Shown here one piece after another: positions 1-8,247 of a DNA stretch of 25,013 nt. The notes beneath the pieces were generated by a model. It worked only from the letters and a program-made list of their open reading frames with translations. It was not told the origin of the DNA and ran no database searches. Within the stretch, counting starts at the first letter, position 1; the number at the start of each line of letters is the position of its first letter. Made by a program: the position numbers and the translations under genes. Source of the stretch: an uncultured Clostridiaceae bacterium (GTDB lineage Bacteria > Bacillota > Clostridia > TANB77 > CAG-508); contig CATXTS010000015.1 in NCBI GenBank assembly GCA_958402495.1, positions 1 through 25,013 on the forward strand, given 5' to 3'.

Positions 1-628
1 CTATTAATTTTTCAGTGAAATATTTAGAAATGCTTGGGTCTTGTGCTTTTAAGGTCCCGCTTCCACTACAAGGTGCATCTAATAGAATTTGGTCAAAGGA
101 GAAAAACGAATTTAGGCGTCTGGCATCTGTTACCATGACATATACACAACTAGCGCCTTGTTTTTCTAGATTATATTTTAATCTTTCTGCTCTAATTGCC
201 TGCATTTCACAAGCTGTGATATGGGCTTTATTTTGTGATATAGCTGCCATTTGTGTTGTTTTTCCTCCTGGTGCTGCTGCCATATCTAAAATATCCATTT
301 CTGGTTGTGGATTTAATACAATAGGTGGTAACATAGAAGATAGACTTTGTAAGTAGATTTCTCCTTTTTCATACATTTCTAATGCTTGTATTTCTTTTTC
401 TCGTGCATTTTCTATAATAAAAGCTTCTTTACTCCAGGGAACCGATTTTACTTCTATTTTAGCTTCTATTAGTTTTTGATATATTTGCTGTGTATTTGCT
501 TTCAAAGTATTGACACGAAGGGATACTTTTCTTTCTTGCTCATAGCCATCTATGATGTTTTTTAGTATTTCTTTCCCATATTGTTTTTCTAATTTATCTA
601 GTAAAAAAATAGGTATATGGTTTTCCAT
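1..628 (-). CDS. rRNA (cytosine-C5) methyltransferase, RsmB/RsmF (NOL1/NOP2/Sun) family, N-terminal part
   Basis: Only the first 209 codons are in the window; the gene runs off the left edge. The family transfers methyl from S-adenosylmethionine to cytosine C5 in rRNA. Seen here: an N-terminal segment with RVNTLKA, the SAM-binding loop DMAAAPGGKTTQ, and the first catalytic motif DAPCSGSG with its Cys. The second catalytic Cys (TCS motif) would lie beyond the edge. There is no NusB-like domain at the N terminus, so it resembles RsmF more than RsmB. An ATG at 634 also exists, but the ATG at 628 has GGAG 9 bases upstream, against 3 bases for the other, so I prefer 628 (protein begins MENHIP). 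It appears to start its own transcript after a gap of about 200 bases. Confidence 0.9.
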   Translation of the reverse strand, partial: MENHIPIFLLDKLEKQYGKEILKNIIDGYEQERKVSLRVNTLKANTQQIYQKLIEAKIEVKSVPWSKEAFIIENAREKEIQALEMYEKGEIYLQSLSSMLPPIVLNPQPEMDILDMAAAPGGKTTQMAAISQNKAHITACEMQAIRAERLKYNLEKQGASCVYVMVTDARRLNSFFSFDQILLDAPCSGSGTLKAQDPSISKYFTEKLI

Positions 629-784
629 TTTCATAAACTCCTTATTTTGATTTTTTTATTGTATCATATACTTTCTAAGAATTCTAGGTTTGAGTTGATT
701 TCTTTTAATGTATTTTATATGCTTTTAGTTAATGCACATAGCGAATTTAAACCAGTTTACCAAGTAAATTTTTACATTCCTATT

Positions 785-825
785 TAAATAGACTACACCC
801 CATCATTTTGAGTGTAGTTTATTTA
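785..825 (-). terminator. possible hairpin terminator after the transglutaminase-like gene
   Basis: An inverted repeat (ACTACAC at 792-798 with GTGTAGT at 812-818, extended by A/T pairs after one mismatch) lies just past the stop codon at 832-834. There is no clear T-run on the minus strand, so terminator function is uncertain. Confidence 0.4.
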
Positions 826-831
826 CATTAT

Positions 832-1722
832 TTAATTTAAAGCACCTGACATAATTCTAAATTTAGAGGTATTGTTCCAGATTTCTTGTAGTTTACTAAA
901 ATTTTCGTTAGGATTTAACATTACGTTAGCTAAATTATCTAACTCTTCATATTCTTCTTCAGATAACTCAAATTTTTTATCTTGTATATATTTAGGCATG
1001 TGTAAGAATATAATTTCATCATTCATTAATGCGTGAAAATCATAAAATAATCCTCTTATGGAAGCTTTTAATCCTAAAGTTGGTGGATCAGAAGAATAAA
1101 GAATCTTTTCTGGTTTATATTTATTTTGTCTTACTCCTATATAAGCATTTGCACCGAATAAAAATTTATCATAAGGAATGTCATTTAAGTCAAATCCCAT
1201 TTCATGGTCTGGACAATGTTCATCTGCATCTACTAGTTTCCATCTATGCTCTTTTTCATCAAAATATTCTGTAATCCAATGGTCATAAGCAATTCCATCA
1301 TAATGTATATATTGAGCAAAACCACTTCTAGCTCTAGCTGGTATTCCTTTTGCCTTTAATATACTGGCTAATACTATAGCTTGACTTCTACATGTAACAT
1401 GCACTTTGTCTTTTGCTTCTCTTTTTGTGGTATAGTTGGGATTCTTTCTTAATAATTCCGCTATTACACTTTGTGCTGTTGGAAAAATGTCATCCTCATA
1501 TTCTAATCTGGAAATGGGAACTTTAGTCATATCTCCCCAAAAGCAATCTTTTCTATTTCTAATGTCTTTATCTCTAAAAGCTGTTGGATGAATGATTTGC
1601 ATTCTTTGTAATAGACACAATTGTTCAATATCATCTGGCAAGTTCTTTGTAAAATCTCGATAATATCCTAAATCTGTATATAAACTTGTTTTTTTATAAA
1701 ATTCTAATATTTCTTTTTCCAA
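832..1722 (-). CDS. transglutaminase-like superfamily protein
   Basis: A 296-residue protein with the papain-like transglutaminase core. Visible candidates for the catalytic triad are Cys111 in TCRSQA, His148 in YDHWITEYF and Asp165 in WKLVDAD, with the typical KGIPARARSG segment between Cys and His. No signal peptide or membrane helix is seen, so it is probably cytoplasmic. Bacterial members include proteases and transamidases, and the substrate cannot be predicted. The start is TTG at 1720-1722 with GGGGAAGGAAAG a short distance upstream; no better ATG is near. It follows the nitroreductase gene by 54 bases and may be cotranscribed with it and tyrS. All three triad residues are present, so it should be an active enzyme. 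Confidence 0.75.
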   Translation of the reverse strand: MEKEILEFYKKTSLYTDLGYYRDFTKNLPDDIEQLCLLQRMQIIHPTAFRDKDIRNRKDCFWGDMTKVPISRLEYEDDIFPTAQSVIAELLRKNPNYTTKREAKDKVHVTCRSQAIVLASILKAKGIPARARSGFAQYIHYDGIAYDHWITEYFDEKEHRWKLVDADEHCPDHEMGFDLNDIPYDKFLFGANAYIGVRQNKYKPEKILYSSDPPTLGLKASIRGLFYDFHALMNDEIIFLHMPKYIQDKKFELSEEEYEELDNLANVMLNPNENFSKLQEIWNNTSKFRIMSGALN

Positions 1723-1776
1723 TGATTTTACTTTCCTTCCCCATCATTTATTCGGATTCATTTCATTTTTTACAAT

Positions 1777-2337
1777 TTAAATCCATTCTAAGATTTCATT
1801 TCGCTTTTTCCTAGGTCTTGGTTTCGGATTTTCATTTGGATACCCTATAGAAATTGCAGAAATTAACTCCATATCTTCATGACCAACTAATTTAGCAATT
1901 TCTTTTTGAGTATATACAATGTCCCTTATCCAAAGTGAACCTAATCTTAGGTCTGTCGCTCTTAAGCAAATATGTTCTATAGCACCCCCTATTGAAAGCG
2001 AATCTCCTATCATCCAATTATCTTCATATGCTTTAAGAACTAATATTAGTATAGGCGCTTCTTTCATTATTTTAGCAGTTGCTTTAACACTACTATTAGC
2101 ATTATATATTTTTCTTTCTAAACTAATTTTAGAATGATTTTCCTTTTCCAACATAATCTCTGCAATTTGATTTTTTATACTACCAGTCACTACTACAAAT
2201 TTCCAAGGTTGTCTGTTTTTTGCAGATGGAGCTAACCTTGCACAATCTATTAAATCCTCTATTATTTCTTTAGGTATCTGTCTATCTTTATATTTTCGAA
2301 TACTTCTTCGATTTTTTATGGTTTCTTTCAATTCCAT
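1777..2337 (-). CDS. nitroreductase-family FMN-dependent oxidoreductase
   Basis: A 186-residue protein of typical single-domain nitroreductase length. The N-terminal RRSIRKY and APSAKNRQPWKF segments match the FMN-phosphate-binding region of the family. The C-terminal half has ISIGYPNENPKPRPRK, the usual end of small clostridial nitroreductases. Members use NAD(P)H and FMN to reduce nitro compounds, quinones or other electron acceptors; the physiological substrate is not evident. The ATG at 2337 has a strong AGGAGG upstream. It lies 49 bases after tyrS on the same strand, so it may be read through from the T-box promoter. Confidence 0.9.
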   Translation of the reverse strand: MELKETIKNRRSIRKYKDRQIPKEIIEDLIDCARLAPSAKNRQPWKFVVVTGSIKNQIAEIMLEKENHSKISLERKIYNANSSVKATAKIMKEAPILILVLKAYEDNWMIGDSLSIGGAIEHICLRATDLRLGSLWIRDIVYTQKEIAKLVGHEDMELISAISIGYPNENPKPRPRKKRNEILEWI

Positions 2338-2386
2338 TTTTGCCTCCTAATTTTTACAGGCTTTTATAACTATATCATGTAAGCAT

Positions 2387-3610
2387 TTATTGTTTTCCAA
2401 TATAATAGTTCTTCTTTCCTTTTTTGACGACGATATAGGTATTTTCAATAAATTGTTCCTCTTGTATAACAGCGGTTATATCATTTACCTTCTCCCCATT
2501 AATAGCAATTGCGCCATTCGTAATAAATTCTCTTGCTTCTCTTTTACTAGTAGCAATTCCCATTTGAAGAATCATATCTACCACATTGGTGTTTGGCTCT
2601 ATTTGTCTAATTTCTTCACTGCTAAATAAATCTTCAATATCTTTTTTAGATAAATCTTGGAATTTATTGCAGAATAGATGGTCTGCTAAAGATACGGCTC
2701 TTTCGTATTCTTCTTTTCCATGTAAAAATGTAATGATTTCTCTTGCTAATGCTTTGTGTGCTTCTCTTAATTCTGGTTGTGCCTCATGTTTCTTAGCTAA
2801 TTCTTCTATTTCTTCTTTTGATAGGAAAGTGTAGATTTTTAAATAATCAATGACCATAGAATCTTCTACATTTACAAAGAATTGGTATAATTGGTAACTA
2901 GAGGTTTTGTCTTTATCTAGCCATAATGCATTTCCTTCGCTTTTTCCAAATTTCTTTCCTTGAGAGTCAGTTACTAACGGCATAGTAAAACCGTACACTT
3001 CATCTCCTGTTGATTTTCTAATTAAATCTATTCCTGCTGTAATATTACCCCATTGGTCAGAACCTGCACATTGTAAATCAACGTTTTTATGTTCATGTAA
3101 GTATTTAAAATCTAGTGCTTGTAATATCATGTATGAAAATTCTGTATAGGTAATTCCTGAATCTAATCTTCTTCTAATAATATCTTTATCTAACATATAG
3201 TTTATGTTGAAAAATTTTCCATAATCTCTTAAAAAGTCTAATATACTGATATCTTTAATCCAGTCATAATTATTCACCACTTCAAAGCCAAAAATTTTTT
3301 CTACTTGTGCTTTTAGTCCTTCAAAGTTTTTCATAACTTGTTCTTTTGATATCATGGCTCTTTCTGTAGTAGGTCTTGGGTCTCCAATCATACCGGTTCC
3401 TCCACCTACTAATAAAATCGGATTATGTCCTGCATCTTTTAATCTTTTAGATATTAAAAAACTAGATAAATGTCCTACATGCAGGCTATCTGCTGTTGGG
3501 TCTGTGCCTATATAGAAGGTTAATCCTCCTTGGTTTAATTTTTCTTCTAATTCTGGACTAGAAATGTCTTTAATAAGTCCTCTCCATTTTAAATCTTCTA
3601 CTAATGTCAT
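2387..3610 (-). CDS. tyrS: tyrosyl-tRNA synthetase
   Basis: Charges tRNA-Tyr with tyrosine in the cytoplasm. The 407-residue length is usual for the bacterial TyrS family. Seen: the class I HIGH box as HVGHL (residues 44-48), the tyrosine pocket YIGTDPTADSLH, the GSDQWGN segment near 183-189, the KMSKS box as KFGKS (220-224), and a C-terminal S4 RNA-binding domain with ATSKREAREFI and GAIAINGEKV. The ATG at 3610 has AAGGAGGT 7-8 bases upstream. It is preceded by a T-box leader with a UAC specifier, so it is expected to be induced when uncharged tRNA-Tyr accumulates. The nitroreductase gene follows 49 bases downstream. Confidence 0.98.
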   Translation of the reverse strand: MTLVEDLKWRGLIKDISSPELEEKLNQGGLTFYIGTDPTADSLHVGHLSSFLISKRLKDAGHNPILLVGGGTGMIGDPRPTTERAMISKEQVMKNFEGLKAQVEKIFGFEVVNNYDWIKDISILDFLRDYGKFFNINYMLDKDIIRRRLDSGITYTEFSYMILQALDFKYLHEHKNVDLQCAGSDQWGNITAGIDLIRKSTGDEVYGFTMPLVTDSQGKKFGKSEGNALWLDKDKTSSYQLYQFFVNVEDSMVIDYLKIYTFLSKEEIEELAKKHEAQPELREAHKALAREIITFLHGKEEYERAVSLADHLFCNKFQDLSKKDIEDLFSSEEIRQIEPNTNVVDMILQMGIATSKREAREFITNGAIAINGEKVNDITAVIQEEQFIENTYIVVKKGKKNYYIGKQ

Positions 3611-3625
3611 TTATTTATACCTCCT

Positions 3626-3880
3626 TAAAAAAAATCAAAAAGAGCCAAATCTTGCCCTCTTGTAAAAGGACGATTTGACTCGTGGTACCACCTTTATTTA
3701 CAACAAATTTATATTTTTGTTGCCTCCTTAAAAGCTGTTCGTAGCTTGTACGTTAATTACTTTAAGAATTGTAATTCATCATAACATATACTAGTAATTT
3801 TCACCTACCATTACCTCTCTTTTTCTTGTAACTATGTATGACTACTTGGTTTCTTTTTAAAACATAATTAAATTTAGAAT
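3626..3880 (-). promoter_or_regulatory. T-box riboswitch leader of tyrS (Tyr specifier)
   Basis: Read on the minus strand, the leader contains an AGAGAG bulge element and a GGTAGGTGAAAATTAC distal-loop region of Stem I. A specifier-loop-like GAATTACAAT follows, with the Tyr codon TAC at 3773-3771. The conserved T-box AAAGGTGGTACCACG lies at about 3681-3696. It is followed by a terminator whose arms are GAGTCAAATCGTCC (3668-3681) and GGGCAAGATTTGGCTC (about 3642-3657), with a T-rich tract at 3626-3641. Uncharged tRNA-Tyr should pair with the T-box bulge and prevent the terminator, allowing tyrS expression. The specifier matching the downstream gene supports the assignment. Confidence 0.95.
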
Positions 3881-3886
3881 AAGCAT

Positions 3887-3915
3887 ATTATACTATATAA
3901 AATAAGAATTGACAA
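3887..3915 (-). promoter_or_regulatory. sigma-A promoter of the tyrS T-box transcript
   Basis: Minus strand: -35 TTGTCA (3915-3910), 17-base spacer, -10 TATAAT (3892-3887). Transcription would begin near 3880, giving a 5' leader of about 270 bases. Confidence 0.8.
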
Positions 3916-3940
3916 GCTTTGCCTAAAAGAAATTATATTT

Positions 3941-4360
3941 TTATCGAATTTGTATCTTTGCCTTTTCATTTTGATAATCTAATTTTATTTTTATTCCTAA
4001 AACCGTTTCCACTTCTTCCTTTGTTGCATTATAAGCAATTTCATTTTTCTTTAAATTGGTTTGATTAATAATTGTATAAGTTTTATCTTTATAGGAAAAG
4101 GTCCTATTACCAGCTTTTTTAGTAATCGTTACACCGTCTATTTTTTTCAAAAAGATATCTGATAAAGGTAATAAATACTTTCCATTAAAATAAGTCATAT
4201 AATAACCAAAGCTATCTTTTGATTCTATTTTCTCACCATTCACAAATACAACTAAATTATCTGGTCTCCAATAATTATCGACTATTTCTTTTGGTATATC
4301 TTGTCCCTTTTGGTGTTTCATTGCATAATTGACATATCTTCTTATATATTCTTCTTTCAT
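3941..4360 (-). CDS. hypothetical protein, possible remnant with a copper-amine-oxidase N-terminal-like domain
   Basis: A 139-residue reading frame without a signal peptide. The middle (VVFVNGEKIESKDS, then GKYLLPLSDIFLKKIDGVTI and GNRTFSYKDKTYTII) resembles the small beta-rich stalk repeat known as the copper amine oxidase N-terminal domain, usually found in exported clostridial proteins. The similarity is by pattern only. The only ATG (4360) has no Shine-Dalgarno site, and an in-frame TAA lies about 10 codons upstream, so no secretion signal can be added. Only 67 bases separate it from the upstream AIM24-family gene. It may be a 5'-truncated remnant or a poorly translated downstream cistron. 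Confidence 0.45.
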   Translation of the reverse strand: MKEEYIRRYVNYAMKHQKGQDIPKEIVDNYWRPDNLVVFVNGEKIESKDSFGYYMTYFNGKYLLPLSDIFLKKIDGVTITKKAGNRTFSYKDKTYTIINQTNLKKNEIAYNATKEEVETVLGIKIKLDYQNEKAKIQIR

Positions 4361-4427
4361 TTGTTGAAAAGAATTGCCAGTGTGATTTTATTTAATATGT
4401 CTTTAAAATCTGTCTTCCACTTTTATT

Positions 4428-5102
4428 TTAGTTAGCACTACCAATATATAATAAACCTGCTAATTTAGACATTGGCATAGATTGTAGCCATACTATACCA
4501 GGTCCTGTTAAAGTTGTTAAAAATAAACCTTCTCCACCAAATACAATATTCTTAACCCCTTTTACAGTTTCAATATTTAAATCTACCTGGCTTGTCATCG
4601 CAGCTACATAGCCATTATCTATTTTTAGTTTTTCTCCTTGTGCTAATTCTCTTTTTATCACGCTACCATCAATCTCTAAAAATACTTTACCAGGTCCTGT
4701 CATTTGTTGCATGATAAAACCTTCTCCTCCAAAAAAACCTGCACCTAATTTCTTTCTAAATTTCATTTTAATGTCTACTGTCTTTTCTGAACATAAAAAA
4801 GCTTTTTTCTGTGCAATAATAGTTTCTCCTTCTTGTAAATCGAATTCTAAAATATTACCTGGGAAACAAGAAGAAAAAGCAATTTCTACATCATCTCTTT
4901 CTGCTGTATAAATATTCATGAATAAAGATTCCCCCGCAAAGGCTCTTCCAATTCCTTTCATAATACCACCATTAGTTGTGGTTGTCATTTTAATACCATC
5001 ATCCATCCAGCTCATGCCACCATTTTCGGTAACAATAGATTCTCCTTTTTTTAATTTACAAGTAACCACTGGTAAGTTTTCTCCAATTATTTTTGTTTCC
5101 AT
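4428..5102 (-). CDS. AIM24 / TIGR00266 family protein
   Basis: A 224-residue protein rich in Gly and beta-strand pattern. Segments such as ENGGMSWMD, FGGEGFIMQQMTGPGKVFLE and FGGEGLFLTTLTGPGIVWLQS show the duplicated GGEG...L-T-GPG...V pattern of the AIM24-like family, named after a yeast mitochondrial protein. The biochemical role in bacteria is unknown. There is no signal peptide, and a hydrophobic stretch occurs only at the extreme C terminus. The ATG at 5102 is preceded by a purine-rich GAGGGGGGAT. It is 46 bases downstream of the HD-domain gene on the same strand and could share its transcript. Confidence 0.85.
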   Translation of the reverse strand: METKIIGENLPVVTCKLKKGESIVTENGGMSWMDDGIKMTTTTNGGIMKGIGRAFAGESLFMNIYTAERDDVEIAFSSCFPGNILEFDLQEGETIIAQKKAFLCSEKTVDIKMKFRKKLGAGFFGGEGFIMQQMTGPGKVFLEIDGSVIKRELAQGEKLKIDNGYVAAMTSQVDLNIETVKGVKNIVFGGEGLFLTTLTGPGIVWLQSMPMSKLAGLLYIGSAN

Positions 5103-5148
5103 ATGACTACATCCCCCCTCTTCCTTTTTTATTAAATGCTATTTCCAA

Positions 5149-5679
5149 TTATATATCATACAAATAACTAGCTTCTAAATCTGCTTCGTGTGTTAACAAA
5201 GCAATTGGATATTTTTTATAGGCTAAACCAATTGTTGTATATAATTCTTTTGGCTCTGTGAAGCCCATATGCCACCTAATAGCATATTTTTCTTCATTTG
5301 TTAGCTTAATAAACTCTGAAATCATCATGACTGACTTTTCCCCATGTCCAAAAGGAATGGTATCATCTACTGTATAGTAAGGTACCTTTTCCCAAACACC
5401 TAACTCATTTTTTGCATTACGATAATCCACTTTATAAAAATTTGCTTTACAAATATCATGTAATAAAGCAATAATTCTAACAGAATCAGAATCTTCTGTT
5501 TTCGTCTTTAAAATCTCATACACCTTCATACTGTGTTCTAAAAGACCACCTTGAAAAGCACCATGAAATCTAGTACTAGCAGGTGCCTCAAAAAAGTCTG
5601 AGTTTTTTAAAAATAAAATTAACTGTTCCATGCCTGGTCGATTCGTTTCTTGTAATAATCTTATAAATTCTTCTTTCAA
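5149..5679 (-). CDS. HD-domain metal-dependent phosphohydrolase
   Basis: A 176-residue single-domain protein. The HD-superfamily metal ligands can be followed as His49 (LLEHSM), His74-Asp75 (ALLHDICK), His112 (PFGHGE), His137 (RWHMGF) and Asp167 (HEADLEA). This is the fuller H...HD...H...H...D pattern of phosphohydrolases acting on nucleotides or nucleic acid ends. The substrate is unknown. There is some resemblance to the HD part of YhaM-type 3'-5' exonucleases, but no nucleic-acid-binding domain is attached. The start is TTG (5679-5677) with a strong AGGAGG 7 bases upstream and no competing ATG. It is 36 bases after the acyltransferase gene. Confidence 0.8.
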   Translation of the reverse strand: MKEEFIRLLQETNRPGMEQLILFLKNSDFFEAPASTRFHGAFQGGLLEHSMKVYEILKTKTEDSDSVRIIALLHDICKANFYKVDYRNAKNELGVWEKVPYYTVDDTIPFGHGEKSVMMISEFIKLTNEEKYAIRWHMGFTEPKELYTTIGLAYKKYPIALLTHEADLEASYLYDI

Positions 5680-5715
5680 TTTTCTTCCTCCTATTTTCTT
5701 ATTTATTCTATTTTA

Positions 5716-6462
5716 CTATACAGAAGTATTTTCTTGTAAACATATTTCCATCTTTTGATGAATTTCTTGCTTCATCTTCTCTACTGCTTCTTTTCTATTT
5801 TCTGCTTCTACTTTTAGCGGATATACTGGTTTTAATACATGGATTTCTATACAAGGTTTTTTCTTCCATTTTCTAAGTCCTTGTGGCTTCACAAAACAAT
5901 ACACGATTGGAATTACTGGTACTTGTTGCTCTACGGCTATATGAAAAGCACCATTTTTAAACTTTCTAAGCTTTGTGGCATATGGCCAAAGCGCTGCTTC
6001 TGGATACATATGTATAATCTTTCCTTCTTTTAAAGTCGTTTGTAATGTCTCATAAAAACGCATTTTTGCTTGTACCTGGTTCGGAATTGGAATGGCATGT
6101 AACAAACGAATAATTCCATTAACAACAGGTATCTTAAAATTATCTTGTAAAGTTGGAAAATATACTTGTCTTGGTGCTTGTAAAATCGCACTCATTGTAC
6201 AATCCATAGGATGCACATGATTCGAAACGGTTATCCTAGCACCTTTTATTAACTTCATATTTTCCTTTCCATAAACTTTACACCCATACATCCCTTTATT
6301 AAACAGATATACCAAAGGCACAGCAATCCCATATAATACAGTAGAAGCCAACTTAAAAAAAGGATTTTTCGGTATAAATGTATAGTCCTTTTTTATTTCA
6401 AACTTTAAAGGAGTCCATAATTTTAAAACATGTGTATCCTCTGGTATCTCTTTTACTTCCAT
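5716..6462 (-). CDS. 1-acylglycerol-3-phosphate O-acyltransferase-like protein (PlsC family)
   Basis: Numbered from my preferred start, it has 248 residues. It carries the LPLAT HX4D acyl-transfer motif as NHVHPMD (His82, Asp87) and the phosphate-binding motif as YPEA (about 153-156). A hydrophobic segment near 38-55 (STVLYGIAVPLVYLF) should hold it at the membrane. The family moves an acyl chain from acyl-ACP or acyl-CoA to lysophosphatidic acid or a similar acceptor. An ATG 27 bases further upstream (6489) lies inside the glycosyltransferase gene. I prefer 6462 because AAAGGGG sits 8 bases before it, and the upstream stop codon is then only one base away, typical of translational coupling. 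The pairing with a GT4 enzyme suggests a glycolipid or cell-envelope role, which is inference. Confidence 0.88.
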   Translation of the reverse strand: MEVKEIPEDTHVLKLWTPLKFEIKKDYTFIPKNPFFKLASTVLYGIAVPLVYLFNKGMYGCKVYGKENMKLIKGARITVSNHVHPMDCTMSAILQAPRQVYFPTLQDNFKIPVVNGIIRLLHAIPIPNQVQAKMRFYETLQTTLKEGKIIHMYPEAALWPYATKLRKFKNGAFHIAVEQQVPVIPIVYCFVKPQGLRKWKKKPCIEIHVLKPVYPLKVEAENRKEAVEKMKQEIHQKMEICLQENTSV

Positions 6463-6463
6463 T

Positions 6464-7600
6464 TTAGTTTCCCCTTTTATTTTCTGCAATTGCTTCTAAA
6501 AACATTTCTTCCATTTTCTCCATGCTTTTAGATAAAGTATATTGCTTTGCACTTTGTGCATATTGCTTCTGCATGTTTTCTCTTTCATCCTTATTTTCAA
6601 TCCAATAATCTATCTTATGTGCTAAATCATCACTATCACCCGCTTCAAACAAACTTCTTTCATCTAAAGCAAACTGTGGTGTCGCAGATTTAGAACTATT
6701 GGCAATAATCGGCACATTTCCACAAGCAAAAGCCTCTATACAAGAAATCGCTTCTATCTCCGCATCAGAGGCATGTACATAGACATCTGTCATAGATAAA
6801 ACCTCTAATAACTCCTCCTGATTCATAAACTGTATAACTGGTGGATTTGATAAATTTTGCGTCTGTTTTAAATAACTATTATATTTAGGACCATTGCCTG
6901 CTAAAACTAATTGAATCTGCTTTTCATACTTAGACTTTTTAATTGCCTCAATTAAAACATCCTGCCTCTTTTCATTAGAAAGTCTCCCTACCATCGTTAC
7001 TACATATTTATCTTTCCACTGTGGTCTTTTCTCTCTTCTTTGATAACTAAAAATATCATCTACCCCATTCGAAATCACATGTAACTTAGCTGTGTACCCA
7101 TGGCTTTCTAACTCTTTAGCAATAAAACGACTAGGACAATGAATATGTGTAAAACGATTATAAAAGTGGTTTCTTAAATAGGTATATATTTTATCATTTA
7201 CCTTTGTATTGGTCCCTAATTTTAAAGTATAAGTTACATTCTCAGGTTGCATATGGAAAGCCGTTGTATGAGGCACATGTAAATCCTCTGCAATCTTTAA
7301 CCCTTGAACAGATAAGGCAAATGGCAAATAAAAATGAACCACATCCACCTCACTAATTGCCTTTGTAAGTACCTCTTTAGAAGGAATTGCAAAAGACATA
7401 CCTTGAGACTTCACAATGTGAGAAACAACCGGTAGCAACTTTAACTCTTTAACCGTATACTTATTAGCAGCCTCTTTTCCTGTGCTCACAATTGAAACCT
7501 TATGCCCCCTCTGCTCTAAGGCCTTAGCAAACCTTCTAGCAGAAATCGTTGTTCCATTATTATCTTGGTCAAACTGGTCAATTACAATTAAAATCTTCAT
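6464..7600 (-). CDS. GT4-family glycosyltransferase
   Basis: A 378-residue GT-B fold enzyme. The N-terminal acceptor domain starts MKILIVIDQFDQDNNG. The C-terminal nucleotide-sugar domain shows ISNGVDDIF (about 176-184), VGRLSNEKRQDVLIEA (about 204-219) and the EX7E motif EIEAISCIE (Glu281, Glu289), diagnostic for retaining GT4 enzymes. Clostridial relatives glycosylate diacylglycerol or other envelope lipids, and the adjacent PlsC-like gene makes a glycolipid substrate plausible but not proven. ATG at 7600 with AAAGGGTG upstream. It has its own promoter at 7640-7668, whose -35 lies in a palindromic repeat. Confidence 0.88.
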   Translation of the reverse strand: MKILIVIDQFDQDNNGTTISARRFAKALEQRGHKVSIVSTGKEAANKYTVKELKLLPVVSHIVKSQGMSFAIPSKEVLTKAISEVDVVHFYLPFALSVQGLKIAEDLHVPHTTAFHMQPENVTYTLKLGTNTKVNDKIYTYLRNHFYNRFTHIHCPSRFIAKELESHGYTAKLHVISNGVDDIFSYQRREKRPQWKDKYVVTMVGRLSNEKRQDVLIEAIKKSKYEKQIQLVLAGNGPKYNSYLKQTQNLSNPPVIQFMNQEELLEVLSMTDVYVHASDAEIEAISCIEAFACGNVPIIANSSKSATPQFALDERSLFEAGDSDDLAHKIDYWIENKDERENMQKQYAQSAKQYTLSKSMEKMEEMFLEAIAENKRGN

Positions 7601-7639
7601 ATTTCACCCTTTATCTACCTTTCTTCTACTTTCTTCGAC

Positions 7640-7668
7640 ATTATACCATTACTTTATAAAAATGTCCA
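7640..7668 (-). promoter_or_regulatory. sigma-A promoter of the glycosyltransferase gene
   Basis: Minus strand: -35 TGGACA (7668-7663), 17-base spacer, -10 TATAAT (7645-7640). The -35 hexamer is the terminal arm of the palindromic element at 7663-7691. Confidence 0.7.
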
Positions 7669-7710
7669 CAGGGACCAGGTCCCAATGGACACTTTTGTCC
7701 ATTGGGGACA
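7658..7710. repeat. compound palindromic element (REP/MITE-like) with alternative hairpins
   Basis: Three related arms alternate here. On the minus strand, TGTCCATTGGGACC (7691-7678) pairs with GGTCCCTGTGGACA (7676-7663) around a one-base centre, with two internal mismatches, and is followed by T5 (7662-7658). The same arm 7679-7691 can instead pair with TGTCCCCAATGGACA (7710-7696) across a 4-base loop with one bulge. The element could terminate transcription arriving from the right. It is more GC-rich than its surroundings, which suggests an inserted repeat. Confidence 0.65.
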
Positions 7711-7724
7711 TATATGAATTATCA

Positions 7725-7755
7725 ACAAAAAGAGAAGCTTTTAAAACTTCTCTTG
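7725..7755 (-). terminator. rho-independent terminator after the membrane-protein gene
   Basis: Minus strand: stem AAGAGAAG (7754-7747) with CTTCTCTT (7737-7730) around an A/T loop, followed by a T tract (7729-7725). It lies 20 bases past the stop codon at 7775. Confidence 0.8.
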
Positions 7756-7774
7756 ATTTTGTATTGCTTTTTTA

Positions 7775-8188
7775 TTAATCTTGTTTATCGTTATTTTTGT
7801 CGCCTAATTTTTTACTAATTTCTGTTGTATTTCTACAAATAACTAGTAAGATTAGAGCAAATTCATATACAACTCTTGCCATAACATTTCCTAAAACAAG
7901 TGATACTAGGAATGATATGAAACTTGTTCCAATTAGTGCAAAAGAAGATAATGTAATGTAAATGGCTACTACTAAATATGTAATTTTTAGTAATGCTTCT
8001 AAAAACATTTTTTTGAATGATAAGAAATCATATAGCCATGCTACAAATCCTGTAAATTTCCCTTCATTTTTCTTACTTAAAAATAAGAAATATACTAAGA
8101 TGCCTCCTACGATAGCTAATATAAAAGAAACAATTAGCCAAATTGAATTAGAAGCTATGCTACTAGTTAAATAATTTGTTTTATACAT
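7775..8188 (-). CDS. small membrane protein of unknown function
   Basis: I do not recognise this 137-residue protein. It has about three hydrophobic segments: residues 16-37 (IWLIVSFILAIVGGILVYFLF), about 65-85 (ALLKITYLVVAIYITLSSFAL), and a longer one over about 87-118. The C-terminal tail is charged and probably cytoplasmic (TEISKKLGDKNNDKQD). The N-terminal 12 residues are polar. ATG at 8188 with GGGAGG upstream. It has its own promoter (8219-8247) and terminator (7725-7755), so it is likely a single-gene transcript. Confidence 0.75.
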   Translation of the reverse strand: MYKTNYLTSSIASNSIWLIVSFILAIVGGILVYFLFLSKKNEGKFTGFVAWLYDFLSFKKMFLEALLKITYLVVAIYITLSSFALIGTSFISFLVSLVLGNVMARVVYEFALILLVICRNTTEISKKLGDKNNDKQD

Positions 8189-8218
8189 ATTCTTTTCCTC
8201 CCTCTTTTATTTTTCTCC

Positions 8219-8247
8219 ATCCTATCATAATTTCCATTTTTCGTCAA
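8219..8247 (-). promoter_or_regulatory. sigma-A promoter of the 7775-8188 gene
   Basis: Minus strand: -35 TTGACG (8247-8242), 17-base spacer, -10 TAGGAT (8224-8219) preceded by TGA, an extended -10 feature. Confidence 0.6.

Noticed and set aside
7658..7710. Attenuator controlling the glycosyltransferase gene
   Set aside because: The best promoter (-10 at 7640-7645) starts transcription downstream of the hairpins, so they would not be in its transcript. They could only act on read-through RNA.
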